Shown here one piece after another: positions 29,801 to 41,100 of a stretch of 42,948 nt of DNA (its first letter is position 1; each line of letters starts with the position of its first letter). The stretch lies in contig JABANP010000452.1 in NCBI GenBank assembly GCA_013115135.1, positions 1 to 42,948 of the forward strand, given 5' to 3'. The stretch comes from Perkinsus olseni. Its lineage: Eukaryota; Perkinsozoa; Perkinsida; Perkinsidae. The position numbers were made by a program, and so were the translations under genes. The notes under the pieces are model-generated. The model did no database searches. It saw nothing but the letters and a program-made list of their open reading frames with translations, and was not told the origin of the DNA.

Positions 29801-32800
29801 TACCATCATCAACCCTCAGTGGAGCTTCGACGTCCTTCTAGGTGCTGGAGCTGGCTGTGGATGTCCCTGGATGGTCTGGTGTAGAATTCATATGGAAGAA
29901 TATTTATGAAGGCTCCTCCTCCTCATTCAACCGTCATGCTTGGGATGCACTAGCTCGGGTGAGCGGTAGTATATCCTCACTTTCTTCGGTCGCCAGTGTT
30001 CTCTGGATGAGCTTTTGTTTGCCTCACTATCCCGCCTGACTACTTGCAGAGCGAGAAGGCGGCGGGATTGCTTGTTTGACAAGACCCCGATTAATTATCT
30101 ACCACCATCATCAACACTCTTATTCGTACCTGATGTCTCGAACACCCATGCGCCTTTGAACGACAATCTGATCAGATCGTGCCTCGCTTCCCGAGTGGGG
30201 GCTTCCCTGCATAAGATGGTTGCCTCGGTTCAGGTAGTGAGGAGTCGTGGTAAGCAGTTCATCATTGATGGGCCTCCTGACCAAGCAGGGCCTCTTCTAG
30301 CGGCATTCACACCAACCACGGTGGTGCAGCTTGCCAACGACGTGATAGATAATCAGCTCCCTGAAGGGAAGGAAGATATAGTACTGAATACCGATATGCT
30401 GTTGTGAGATGGATCATGAGCCTTTTAGGCGGCACTGGCGTCCTGCTTGGCAGCATTTGCTGATATTGACGTATCTGATATCGGCCGTAGCGCCTTTATT
30501 GCTTCCTCAGCAGCAGCAGAGGAGACTACATCCAACGACATCTCCCCCTTGGGAAGGCGCCTGCGTAATCGCTCCTCTGCGTAGTGAGGGCGGCGGGTAT
30601 CGCGTTTATCCTCAGATGGCTTCCTGAGGACGGCGTCGAGACGGTCACCACTAGCGCAGTTGGCGATATCGAAGGGTCCTGGCGGGGCAACCTTACCTGT
30701 ATTGAGGCGGCTGTTGAGTACTGTGAGAGTGCTGCCATCTGGAGTCTTTGGAGGAGGGTGAGCAGCCCTCATCCTAGGGTGTAATGGTAGAGGGTGGAGT
30801 GTAGGTACATGCTAGCGATGAACTGGAAGAAGTTCATGAACAGGCTGGTCAAGAGCGGCGACGCTAAGCCGGTGGAGATCTTCGATACCCTCATGGACGC
30901 CTTGCCCACGAACCCTGTAGTTGATCGGTCTGCCGTGGGGGCGTCGATGACGTTGATTATCAGGGGAACGCTCTCCTGGCTCTGTCGGCATTGGGCAGAT
31001 GCCGTGCTATGCAGTTCTCCATGAAGGCTAGGGATGCCATAGAGGGAGTGTAACAACGCAGCAGCTCCAGCGCATGGATGGATATTGTTGCTAGGCTCTA
31101 CACTAAGGCGGACATACTCGATTCGGTCCGATCATTGGCAGTGATAGCCCTGGCATTGCTACTGGGCTCCTTGCCCTACGCCCAGGCCACTGCCACTGCC
31201 GAGGTAGTCATCTTCAAGGCCAGAACGTCTGCCCATCATAGCGGGTATCGGTTTGAGTTTTCAGGGTTTATTCGCCTCGTTGGACGGTCCGAGCTCGGCT
31301 GGTAGGGACTGTACCACCACTACGAGGCTGTGGATGATGCCCTACTGGTGTTTAATCAACCATGATAAGGTCGAGGATGTGATAAGGTGAGTGGAAGCCA
31401 ACGACTCCTTCTCATACATGCCTCTTCAGTCGGTTGGTGGTCGGCTGCAAGGCTGACCCCGCTACTGCTACTGCCTGTGGATATGGCTTAGCCTTGCTCG
31501 TTACTCTGCATTGGGGCCGCCCAGAGGTCCTGCAGTCTCTGGCTAGTCGTCTCAAGGACACCCCACCGACTTCTGCTGATCTATGCGCACGCGTGCTGTG
31601 TGGTCTCGACGTCGGCAGCCATTGTGAATTCAAGGGAGAGTTAGGGATGATCGCCGCTGGCCTCGCTGGGGCCTCACCAGACAGGATTGATGGTAAGATA
31701 GGGGTTCAATTTCTGGACGTGGTGGACTTCTCCGGCTGATCTTCAGGATACGAAAGATCTGATCCGGAGTTGAGGGTGCTATATTTGGGCGCGTTATATG
31801 GGTGCCCAGGAACGCTGCCTGCCATCTCTCAAGATAACTTCACTGCGCCACGAAATTCGTCCAGCGATAATCCCCTCGCTGTGGTCGACAAATTGGAGAA
31901 ATACGACAGTGAATGCACCATTGGAGTTGCAGTTCAACTGATGCATTCAGCCGAATCGATCACCTGGGCGAGCGCTAACCGCAAGCGGCGTGAGATCAAT
32001 AATTTGTCCTACGTCAAGGAGGGATCTGCTCTTCAGCTCATTATGCAGGGTTCACAGGCGGCAACTTCGTCACTGCGCCACGAAATTAGTTTAGCCGCGG
32101 CAGCGAGCCTGAGCGAGCCTCTCCCTCGCAAGTGTATGCGTATCTTGTTGGGAGGGGCGCAGCGACTGAGCCCAACCTCCGAGTTGAAGATACGTCTGTT
32201 GTCATATTTCGGAGAGGTTGGCCTGTCGGAGCTGTTCAACCTGTACACTAGGGCGTCGTCCGTGCCAAGAGAGACTCAGCTATGTTTGGTTCGATCGATC
32301 CCAAGCTTACCCATGGATGCTATGGATGCGCCTATGATATCGGCCATCATCTGTCTGGCCGAGGCTGCTGCCGGTAATGAGGAGATGTGCGCTGCCTTCC
32401 TCTCCGCAATGGTGACGATGCTCACCAAATGGAGGGGAGTTCTTCCGAGGACTCCAACGACTGCGAGAAGTTGTGTGGAGAAATTGTGGAATCTCTGGTG
32501 AAGGAAGTGCCGAGGCTTTTCGTTCATCCAAGGCTCTGGCCATGCTGCAGCAGCCTACTGGAAGGCAATATATCCGATATCGGGATCGAGGAGGTGAAGA
32601 AACTGAATCCACTTCTGACTTCTCGAATAGCGAAATTCCAGCCAGCTGTTCGGAAGGAGCTGCTGCTGTTGGGAGACTGTAGTGACGCTACATACAGGGC
32701 GGGGAATCTATTGAAGATAGCTGACAACTTTGTGTCTATCGGTAGCGGTAGCGTGCAGGGTAGTCGTAGGAGCATCCTCGGCCTAGCTGAAAGGTTCAAG

Positions 32801-33339
32801 GATAAGGAGGATGATGATACTGGGCGGAAGATATGCCGACGTTTAGCTGCAGCCATTGGCCTTTCAATGGCGGCGTCGAGAGAGCTTCGACTCGCCGCGA
32901 CCTCATTCGACGTCACTGAGAGGATTGATGATATCTTACCGGTTTGTCTGGCGAGGGAATGGCGTCCAGTCTCCTGTGCTTTAATAGACAATATCGATCA
33001 AACGATCGATTATGTTGGCAAGCGTTTGATATGTGAAGATATATTCCCAGCGTGTGATGACCCCAACATCCATCAGCTTGTTGAGGGGATGTTTTCTACC
33101 AATTACTGCGTTTCTTACCCCACCGCCTCGAGTTACTCAATTATCATCCATTCGCCCGCCAAGCTCCCGTTGTTGCTGCTGCTAGGGACGACCGTATTCC
33201 ACGGGCACCGCTGTCGAAGTGTATCCTCGTACCCCCGTCTGTGATGTATCGTCCTACTGATCTGATTGGTAGTAGGGCTGACCTGGTTGAAGGGACGTGG
33301 CTAGCCTTGACTATCCGCCGGAGACGCACTCTAGGGTAG
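26818..33339 (+). CDS. Large all-helical protein (HEAT/ARM-like), not recognised
   Basis: ATG at 26818 opens MAQHGGGGDRKFQHKLDDIK; the first intron (26935-27027) joins VVAAQ to TLAKKHPSDREAVLNLLIAA in phase 0. Many later exons are open and helical, for example DDAPWWLSLYVIKLWWNMP, LRPAIRRCLTVLPIDTLRVL, WILPLLTASLDTQSLAFQLL, RLIPKLSPKGSEMLAYALAA, LKIRLLSYFGEVGLSELFNL and GNLLKIADNFVSIGSGSVQG. The 53-nt intron 33080-33132 joins NIHQL to LLNYHPFARQAP in phase 0. The last exon ends LALTIRRRRTLG with TAG at 33337-33339. Leu/Ala-rich paired helices over some 1,800 residues suggest an alpha-solenoid scaffold; a focadhesin-type protein is one possibility but not shown. Not every exon has been placed. 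Confidence 0.6.
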
Positions 33340-33345
33340 GTCCTA

Positions 33346-34478
33346 ATGGAAGGTGTGCAGACGATGCGAAGAGAGTACGGGTGTGCTTCGAAACAGCCGC
33401 CACGTGATGGGCCTCGCAACGGCTCAGCGGAGTACATTGAGATCATAGCCGCAAATGAGTTGGCTGCTGATGGGCAAGGGAAGTGAGCCAGTAGCAGCAG
33501 GCCTACTGGGGTGTGGAATCGATGCCTCGAGGTCGTTGGCCAGGAGGACCTACCTGGATGAGCCTCTTCGATGTCTTACGGCCGCTATGAGGGCAACCTT
33601 AATTGACTGGATGATTGAAGTTCATGATACTATGGATAACACCAGTCGCCAAGAGTCCCTCTTCCTCGCTGTAGGAAGAACTACTGCAGCTGCGGTGTTG
33701 GCGACTGTTGATGTCTTAGGTTGATATAGTGGATCGTTATTTAGCTGCCGTGCCGGGCACCAGGAGCCGCGACCTTCAGCTAGTCGGCTGTGCAGCGCTG
33801 CTGATTGCTATGAAGTGGGTTTTCATCACAATGAGCCTGCTGGAGTTTACACGAATAGGTTCGAGGACATCAATCATCCAGACTTGCGAGGGATGGTATC
33901 AACTTGTGGTCACGGCACGTACTCGGCGGCAGAGCTCGCTCAAATGGAGGTTAACATTCTCAATACTATTGGGTACACACAGAGAGGTGACATCCTACAA
34001 GCTGCCATAGTAGGTTCGAACTCAAACGTCCAACCGCTGTCTTTTTCCTTTCCTTCATGCTGAGGCACTTGGTCGGGGATGTCGAGTGGTGGCTCGGAAT
34101 GTGGGCAAGGACAGCCTACTGTCTACTCCAGGATCCAACATCCAGGTATCTCCTCCATCTTGCCTTGCTAGACTCTCACTTTCTTGCTCGACCCTACACC
34201 CTTCTGGCGGCCGTTGTCGGGCGTGCTGTCGCCAACCTTCTGCCATCAGCTACCCTTCCCAGGTGACTCGCCTCGACTCAACGTGGCGCCATCTTTAGTG
34301 GATCAGGTTCTCCTGGAGTGGCTTCGAGCCCACCATCGTCGAGGCACTCTGTGAACATCTGTTGTCCCTTTATGAGCAAGCCCAGCGACGACCCAATGAC
34401 CCCCTCTATGCCGCAGTGACTTCCAAGTTTTCGAAGATGGCTTTTGTGCGTGTGGCAAGTCATGTCCCAACGGGCTGA
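33346..34478 (+). CDS. A/B-type mitotic cyclin
   Basis: Seven exons all join in phase: 33346-33482, 33544-33670, 33720-33814, 33859-34009, 34065-34120, 34146-34262 and 34307-34478, giving 284 residues. Cyclin box 1: MRATLIDWMIEVHDTM, then VDRYLAAVPG, LQLVGCAALLIAMKFEDI and AELAQMEVNILNTIGY. The MR..L.DW..EV motif with Arg and the Lys of AMK are the family signature for CDK binding. Cyclin box 2: VARNVGKDSLLYLLHLALLD, AAVVGRAVANLL, EALCEHLLSLYEQA and KFSKMAFVRVASHVP, ending in TGA. It is short: the N-terminus before the box is about 40 residues, with no destruction box (RxxL) that I can identify with confidence. One intron is only 25 nt. It begins 6 nt after the upstream gene's stop. Confidence 0.92.
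34121..34145 (+). other. 25-nt intron in the cyclin gene
   Basis: GTCTACTCC start and ATCCAG end. Removing it is required to read from VARNVGKDSL into LYLLHLALLDSHF, the conserved second cyclin box. Exons on both sides keep phase through to the stop. Confidence 0.72.
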
Positions 34479-34928
34479 TAGGGTCACTCGGTGAGGTCAT
34501 TGCTGGCCGCCGCCATAGGAGATGAATTATTTCGTCTAATTTCGAGATGCCCAATTCTTTGGGGTCGATGAGCTTTTTTCCTTGCATGCTAGTCACCTTA
34601 CGAACCTTTCTCGTCGGAGCTCTGCACTTGGCAGCTGGTAATTCTCCCGCTTGCTCAGCAGAACTCACTTGAATTCATGACAATACTGTTCAAATTTGTT
34701 ATGCCACATGCCCTCCCATGATGGTGGTCGCCATAACATTTCACAGTGTTGGGTTCGAGCATCCAAGCCGAAGTAGTCAAGCTGACCTGACGCTCTTATG
34801 AGCGCCTCATCACAGCACTCATGTGATGCAAATCGTACGATTGGGTGACCGTTTTGAGGTTGCCTCAGGTGATGGTCGGATGAGTCGCTGTAATCATTGG
34901 ATTTGTGGTATTCCCTCTCCTGAAGCAC
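34303..34928 (-). CDS. Unrecognised exons converging on the cyclin
   Basis: Exon 34928-34669 reads HPIVRFASHECCDEALIRAS, GLDARTQHCEMLWRPPSW and MWHNKFEQYCHEF. A 47-nt intron (34622-34668) joins it in phase to APTRKVRKVTSMQGKKLI and ELGISKLDEIIHLLWRRP. The frame runs on to a TGA near 34303, overlapping the antisense end of the cyclin by about 175 nt; the true end may be earlier. Cys/His/Trp-rich first exon, basic second exon. The 5' part lies beyond 34928 and is not found. Family not recognised. Confidence 0.42.
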
Positions 34929-37026
34929 GTTCCATCTTCAGGCAGGGAACCTCTGCCCGGGAGCCCGTGCAACACCATTTGTCGACTCCAAGCCTTGCGG
35001 TCGTGCGCACAGAATTATGCCGGAGGATTCATGCCGGGCGCGCCACATCGCTGTCTTAAGTATAGGGAACGAGGTGCTACGACAAGACGGCCAGATTTAC
35101 CACCGCGGGACGGGTATACAACAGCGTGCTGTGTAGAAATGAACCCAGGAACGCAACCAGTGGTAGGATAGAAGAGGTACAAGAGTAACCGTTCCACTAA
35201 CTCGTAAAACTTTGTATAACTTATGATTAATATAAACCGTTTCATACCTAGCGCATATAGCGTGACACAAACTAAGATATTGACACAATAAAAGTGCACG
35301 CGAGCGCAAATATTTACTACAATCAAATCATCACGTACTCTCGGAAGGGACAGCGTAACACAAACGATCGATCACATCGACAGAATTCCGGAACAGCTAA
35401 GAAGAAAACTTCGGATCTCGTCACAGTGCCGCTTACCTCTGCCGCGATGTTCTTTTTCTCTTTGCACCCTTGTCCCCGTGTTGATGCACTTGTTGTCTCT
35501 AGTCGGCAACAGGCAGGCTGCCTGCTGTGAGGCTCACACTTCCTCGTGCCTGCCGCAGGCACGATCTGTGGTCTTTATAATCCTGACCGAGGCCTGGCTC
35601 AACCCCCGAGATAATCGAGGTCCTCCGTGGCGGGATGGGAAGAGGTTTGAAACACTACGAAGGACACGAGACATCGAAGACAGCGTACATACGCTTCACC
35701 ATAGATCATGCTGCGCATCTAAGAGTCATTTCACCCGAGAGCACGCAAGCAGTGGGACACCTCTCCTCGGGCTGAGTCAAACAGCACCGTTTATAGTACA
35801 CGCAATCTAGAGAGATAGTTTCGTGTCACCGTGTAATCCAGGGAACGCATGCCAGGATATTGGAGAGGTTAATCTCAATTGATTATCCACAGTTAAATGG
35901 TAGATCACTTAAACCTAGCAGTAGAGAATATCACACTACATTGCGTGGCAACAGACAGCCGACACGACAACACAGCGGCACAACTTTTTATCTAGAGCTC
36001 ATATGGACCTGGAATTTCAACTAAGAGCTCTCCTAACATTGTTATATCTTTGAAGCATGTCACGGATCAGATTATCGAATGAAAAAATTTTGGTTCGTTT
36101 TCAACCCGAAGGTGCTCATCGTCAATCGTGGAAGTATGATATAACCCATCTCACATCGTTCTGACATCGTGCTGTCGACGACAGGTCGCCGTCAAGGATG
36201 TCAGAGTTAGCGAGGGCTCGTCTATCTGGTATGCTGCGAGTCTACTCCTAGCATCAGTGGGGCCAAGAAGCCAGATAATTCCTAGGACAGCCTTGAGGAC
36301 ACCAGAAGGTGCACTCCGCCCAGCCGATGGCCACGCGCATGGCTCTTCTGCATGTTGCTTGAGCAGCAGCGATCCAGCAGGTTCGGACGACCACCGGAGG
36401 AGTTATATCCCAACTCATGCTGACAGTGAGTCAGCAACTGGCACGTAATGAGCTAATTGAGCTCAGGGCCTTAGCCTCAGGCAGCCAGGCTCCAGCAACC
36501 CCCGCCATATCAATGGATTGAATCTCTGTTGACCTGCTATGCACGCTCGCTTAACAACGAATAGACTCTATTAGAGTAGCAAATACTTAACAAATGGCCC
36601 TGATGGCTCGCCATCAACGGCAGTCTCCTCTGATTGAACCATTGCGCACGTCAGGCTTAGCGAGCCTAGCGCTGTAGAGGCAAATCAGTGGCTCCAAAAT
36701 GGAACGACAGATAGGAGCAGATAAGTTCAAGACTCCTGGAGCCCGTTCAAGTGCAAAACGAAGTACCACTGTAAAGTACCACTGTGTGAAAACCATTCTG
36801 TTATCGCGTCTTCTGGTGCGCACGGCTTCTGGCGACAGTGGGCCAGTGACTGGCCCAATGCGTCCTACTCGGTGGACAGCCAGCAGCCCCGGCGTTCTAG
36901 CCACCGGTCCACAGCTCTACCCACACCTTCCAGAGCAGGCGACTAACAATAAGTGAATATGCTGTCTCGTGGTTACTGGCGACAAAAACCGAAGCGCCCG
37001 AGCCTCAGATGTACATTTGCTTCTGT
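34929..37026. other. Gene-poor region
   Basis: No supported gene. At 36370-36520 a plus-strand frame (TTGGVISQLMLTVSQQLARN, ELIELRALASGSQAP) looks protein-like but is short and flanked by stops in all joined frames; it may be an exon or the remains of a retroelement. 36700-36960 shares stretches with the flanks of the tRNA-like units that follow (GCGTCTTCTGGTGCGCAC). Confidence 0.4.
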
Positions 37027-37098
37027 GGCTGTGTGGTCTAGTGGTATGATTCTTGCTTCGGGTGCGAGAGGTCTCGAATTCGATTCCCGACTCAGCCC
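37027..37098 (+). tRNA. tRNA-Pro(CGG) or close tRNA-like copy
   Basis: 72 nt. Acceptor GGCTGTG pairs with CTCAGCC (one U-U mismatch) and the discriminator is C. The D-arm carries the A-box TGGTCTAGTGG. The anticodon loop TTCGGGT (stem CTTGC/GCGAG) gives CGG, Pro. The T-loop TTCGATT has two mismatches in its stem, so function is uncertain. Best preserved of three related copies. Confidence 0.62.
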
Positions 37099-37198
37099 GC
37101 GTTAGGTCGTATTGCGGCTGAGCACAGCCAATATGGTAGACGGGATCTTCGGATCACGGAGCTCACCGGGTCCCCGGATAGAAATGACTGCTCAGCCT

Positions 37199-37272
37199 GC
37201 TGGAATGGTCTAGTTGGTTATGACGACGGCCTAGCACGCAGTAGGTCCCGAGTTCAACTCTCGGTTCCAGTA
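37199..37272 (+). tRNA. tRNA-Ala(AGC)-like sequence
   Basis: Folds as a cloverleaf: acceptor GCTGGAA/TTCCAGT then A, D-stem GTC/GAC, anticodon loop CTAGCAC (AGC), T-arm CCGAG TTCAACT CTCGG. The anticodon stem has a G-A mismatch, and position 3:70 is U-A rather than the G-U pair needed for Ala charging. Confidence 0.5.
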
Positions 37273-37398
37273 TTGCACTATCTTTCACGTGTACTTCATC
37301 ATGCGCCGAGTTGGAGTTGCTATCGCGTCTTCTGGTGCGCACAGTCTCTGGCGACAGACACCGAAGCACCCAAATCTCATTTATGAGTTGTCCTTTAC

Positions 37399-37470
37399 GG
37401 CTGTGTTGTCTAGTGGTATGATTCTTACTTCGGGTGTGAGAGGTTTCGTGTTCGATTCTCGACTTAACCC
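37399..37470 (+). repeat. Degenerate tRNA-Pro-like copy 2
   Basis: Same length and anticodon loop (TTCGGGT) as the copy at 37027. The acceptor (GGCTGTG/CTTAACC) has two mismatches and the T-stem one. Likely a pseudogene or repeat unit; the 25 nt before it (ACCGAAGC and others) are shared with the other copies. Confidence 0.6.
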
Positions 37471-37600
37471 AGGGTTACTCGACATACAGTCGGGCGCACC
37501 CAAATGCAGCAAGTGAATATGTTGTCTCGACTTCAGGTCTACGCGATTCCTGGCGACAAGAACCGAAGCGCCCGAGCCTCAGTTATATGTTCGCTTCTGT

Positions 37601-37648
37601 GGCTGTGTGGTCTAGTGGTATGATTCTCGCTTTGGGTGCGAGAGGGCT
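37601..37648 (+). repeat. tRNA-Pro-like copy 3, cut off after the anticodon arm
   Basis: Matches copy 1 from GGCTGTGTGGTCTAGTGG through the anticodon arm (loop TTTGGGT, anticodon TGG) to GCGAGAGG. There the similarity stops and unrelated sequence begins, including a hairpin and an A-run. Confidence 0.7.
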
Positions 37649-37667
37649 GTGCGGTATTGTGCACAAA

Positions 37668-37684
37668 TCGCGCCGAAGGCGCGA
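37668..37684. repeat. GC hairpin followed by A-run
   Basis: TCGCGCC, loop GAA, GGCGCGA, then seven A. A perfect 7-bp stem just after the break in tRNA-Pro copy 3. It could be an element end or a terminator-like structure. Confidence 0.65.
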
Positions 37685-38146
37685 AAAAAATCTTTTAAAA
37701 CAAATTTATAAATAATTCAACTCTGCTATTCCCTTATCATAAGTGATTAAAATAGTCTGCATTGGGGGCTTCTCAACATTATTAAATTCTTTGTATGAGC
37801 GTTTCTATGATCTGCATACAGGGGGCGAGAAGAGCTTAGCCATCATCACACGTATGGCAGTGCAGCGGATGGAAGTTAAAAGATGAAGCCAAGAAGACGG
37901 ATAGGAGCTTCGGCTTACTCCTGTCCGGAATGCAAGGCTCGCATAGTGACTTCCAAACCATGATAATGGAGCAAATGTGTGTTATGGTTCGCCAACCGTT
38001 CATGACATGTTCTTGTTCCGGCGAGTGAGGAAGCTACTGGAAAGTCTCGTTAGAGCCATTTGTCTGGCTAGAGACACTTGCACAAACAAAAGACTTCCCG
38101 CGGGGATGAACATGGTTATCACGGATTACGACACGAAGAACCTTGC

Positions 38147-41100
38147 TCAACCCGACCCCTCTTGTTTCGCCTTCAGCCACGTGTCAAAATCTCCGTCAGC
38201 GATGGGACAATACCAACTCCCTGACACTCCGTTGATTCGAGGTTTTCTATGTCCAGTGGTAGCTGTGCGTTCTTGCATGCAAGACATACAGCGCACCCTC
38301 TTAGCTTGGGCTTGTATGCCCTCACTATCAGCATCCTCAACTTGATCCCTCTCCGACCCCCCCGGATGGGCAGTTGCTCCTTGTCGTGTAACGTTGATGC
38401 TTTCGTTCGCCTCCGTAGTCGGAATGGATTCTTGAGACTTAGTAAGATCGTTGGCAGACTGGGCGCCTCGATTCCTCTTGCCCGTACGCTGCGTAGCCTT
38501 GATACGGAGAAATTCTTGCATCTGCCGCGTTGCTAACCACTCGTCGTAGTCGCCATCGAGATTGGGACAATACCAGGGTCCTGGAACTGATCTACCTTGG
38601 TACACGATATTTGGCCTGCGGTGGTTACCTGACAAGCGCTTTGTAAACACTAGTAGTAGTCCAACACTTCTTCCGGGTTTTCACCTGTCCGAACCTTGTG
38701 GCATCTACCACACTTGATACCGGTGCACTGGGCACTGCTTGTTGCAGGTGTAGTTGGTTGTACAACTGGAGGTTTGGGAACTTCCGTCGGTTGAGGTATG
38801 AGCCTACGAGTGCTGGCGGGTATTGCCGGAGTAGAGGCTTGAGCGCCAGAGGACAAGACTGCCGCCATCTTCGTCCTGCGGGCGGCGGTCACTACGTCAG
38901 GGCATAGGGATGTCGCTCCTGCCAGCTCCATCTTTCGTCGGATTATGTATTTCTCTATATGATAGCGCGAAGTATCGAAAATCGGTGCATCAGGATTCTC
39001 CGATTTCTGGGCCAGGAACCAGGTGAAGTATGCCTTGTGGATATCGTCCAGGTTCGCCTCGCCTATTTCCGTTGCCAGCTCATCTATCTTCTGCCTCATA
39101 AGTGGCGTGTAATTATCCGGACGAGTCTTCTGCAAGAAACTGGAGTTGGCGCCGAACATCTTGAGCTTCGATATCCGCCGCGCCGAGCCAGCGGCAGGTT
39201 TCTGAGTGCCAGTGCCGTCTTGCTGCACGCGGGTCGATGCATGCTCATTATCCAATATTTCCACCACCCGGTCGATCGACCATGCCATAGCCTCGGCTTC
39301 GTACTTCCCTAGCTCCGCATCATCGCTCTCTGCTACAGTTTCCGCTGGACTGGATCGCTGAATATCCTCAAGCTCGGCCTCCAGCATTTCCTTGCGCAAT
39401 GCCAGTGTATACTCGAGACCAAAGCTTTCACCTGAAGGCTCAAGGGTTTAGAGTCTAAACTTCAGACAGAGAACAACATCAATGATATTGTATCATTGAT
39501 GCCTAGGTGGAAAGCTTACCTGTGTCATGACGAGATGTGGGTACATGTTATCACCACTAGCTCTCAAACGAATGAGCAGGTTGTTATCAAGCAAAGGGTA
39601 CACTTGAGTGATGCCATCTCTCTTGCGGCGTACGTTCCGATTGTATCGCGTCAACCCGTCAATAACAAGGGCTTGGCTTGCAACAGACCCCACATTGGTG
39701 CCACTCAGAAAGCTGGCTTGGAGTCCGTGGATGCCTTCCAGTTGACTCGACCCTCTGTAACACCGGTACGCCATAAGTGGGCAGTTCTTATTTCCTTGGA
39801 AAGAGACGTGTCCGAGTTCTTCGTAGAGCGAGATACCCGGAGGATCACTCACACACCCTCGCTTAATGTGATAGACCTGAACAAGGGCGATGATCCCCAA
39901 CATCATCTAATACTGCCACGGAGTTTCTCATAAGCTATGGAGTATGCGGTGCTATGAACCTCACCTGATTCGCCAAGCATCGATCGAAACCCTCTGGCCC
40001 CGGCGGCAGCAACAACTCCCCATCCCAGGAAATATTTCGCGCGCTCTCCACGACCGCCAGAACGCGCTCTTCAAGCTCTTCTGGCTGGAGAATCTGTCGC
40101 CGCACGAAGCGATACAACCACGACGGCGATCGCCTCAACCTCCTGGCTGCCTCGGCAGGATCGTCCAAACCGAAACTGACCATGATAGCTTCAAGTAGCA
40201 TCCGCAGGTCGTTTTCATTGGTCTTGAAAAACGCCTGAGATTGAGGCAGTACCCGGGGCGATTGGCCTCATCTGCCTATACCTGTGAGAGCTCCCTCATG
40301 AAGTTGGCATGGCCGGGATGAGTAGTGCGGACGCACGCTTTGGAGAACCTCCAAAGCATATGAAACACATCGAGGCGAACGGTCAAGGATGGAAATGCCT
40401 GAGCAATCTCATACTGGGGAGCAAAAAGGGTATGGAATTACCTGTGTGACCATCTGCTTAGTACTAGTACAACAGTTTTTATCCACATACAATAGGCGTG
40501 GATAGGGCAGTTGCAGAGAGTCGTAACGAGCCTTCAAGCCGGCATAGAGCTTCTGGACGTGACTGTCGGAATCCGTTTCAGTGAATGCGTGAGATGACCT
40601 CCCCGTATTCATTCACGACAGAGTAGCTCCATTTTATGCCAGCGTCGCTTTCGACTCGATCTGCAAGCGGCCTAGTATGGTCCGCCCTCCAGATACTCCC
40701 AGAGAGGCTGCGCATCTCCTGCGCAAGTCCCGGCTGGCGTTCGATGAAGTCTTGGACGTATACAGCCATTATGTACTCCCTGGAGCGGTCAGACTCCTTG
40801 ACGTTCCAGCCGTGTGAGTCACCCCGCTCCCCCATATCCCCAAACTCTGGCAATCCGCCGTCCGGGATACGCACAGTACTGAAGTGCGGCAGCCGTCCAC
40901 CCTCGGAGGCGGAACGCCACTCCTGGCAGTGCAAATTTTATTGGGCGCGACGACACAGATAGTGCGACTGCTGGCACTCTGTGAGCACAGTCGCGAACGC
41001 AGCCGCCCCGCTGCTCACCGCAAGACTGCGTATCTCAGAGAGAAGCTCGGAGCTCACTGCCTTCCTGTATGTCAGGAAAGCGGGAATGACCGAAACAAGG

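Noticed and set aside
33805..33870. Apparent frameshift in the cyclin after IAMK
   Set aside because: A 44-nt GT-AG intron (33815-33858) restores IAMKFEDINHPDL in phase, so no frameshift is needed.
36195..36520. Gene at the helical frame GVISQLMLTVSQQLARN
   Set aside because: Too short, broken by stops upstream and with no joined exons; noted only as a possible remnant.
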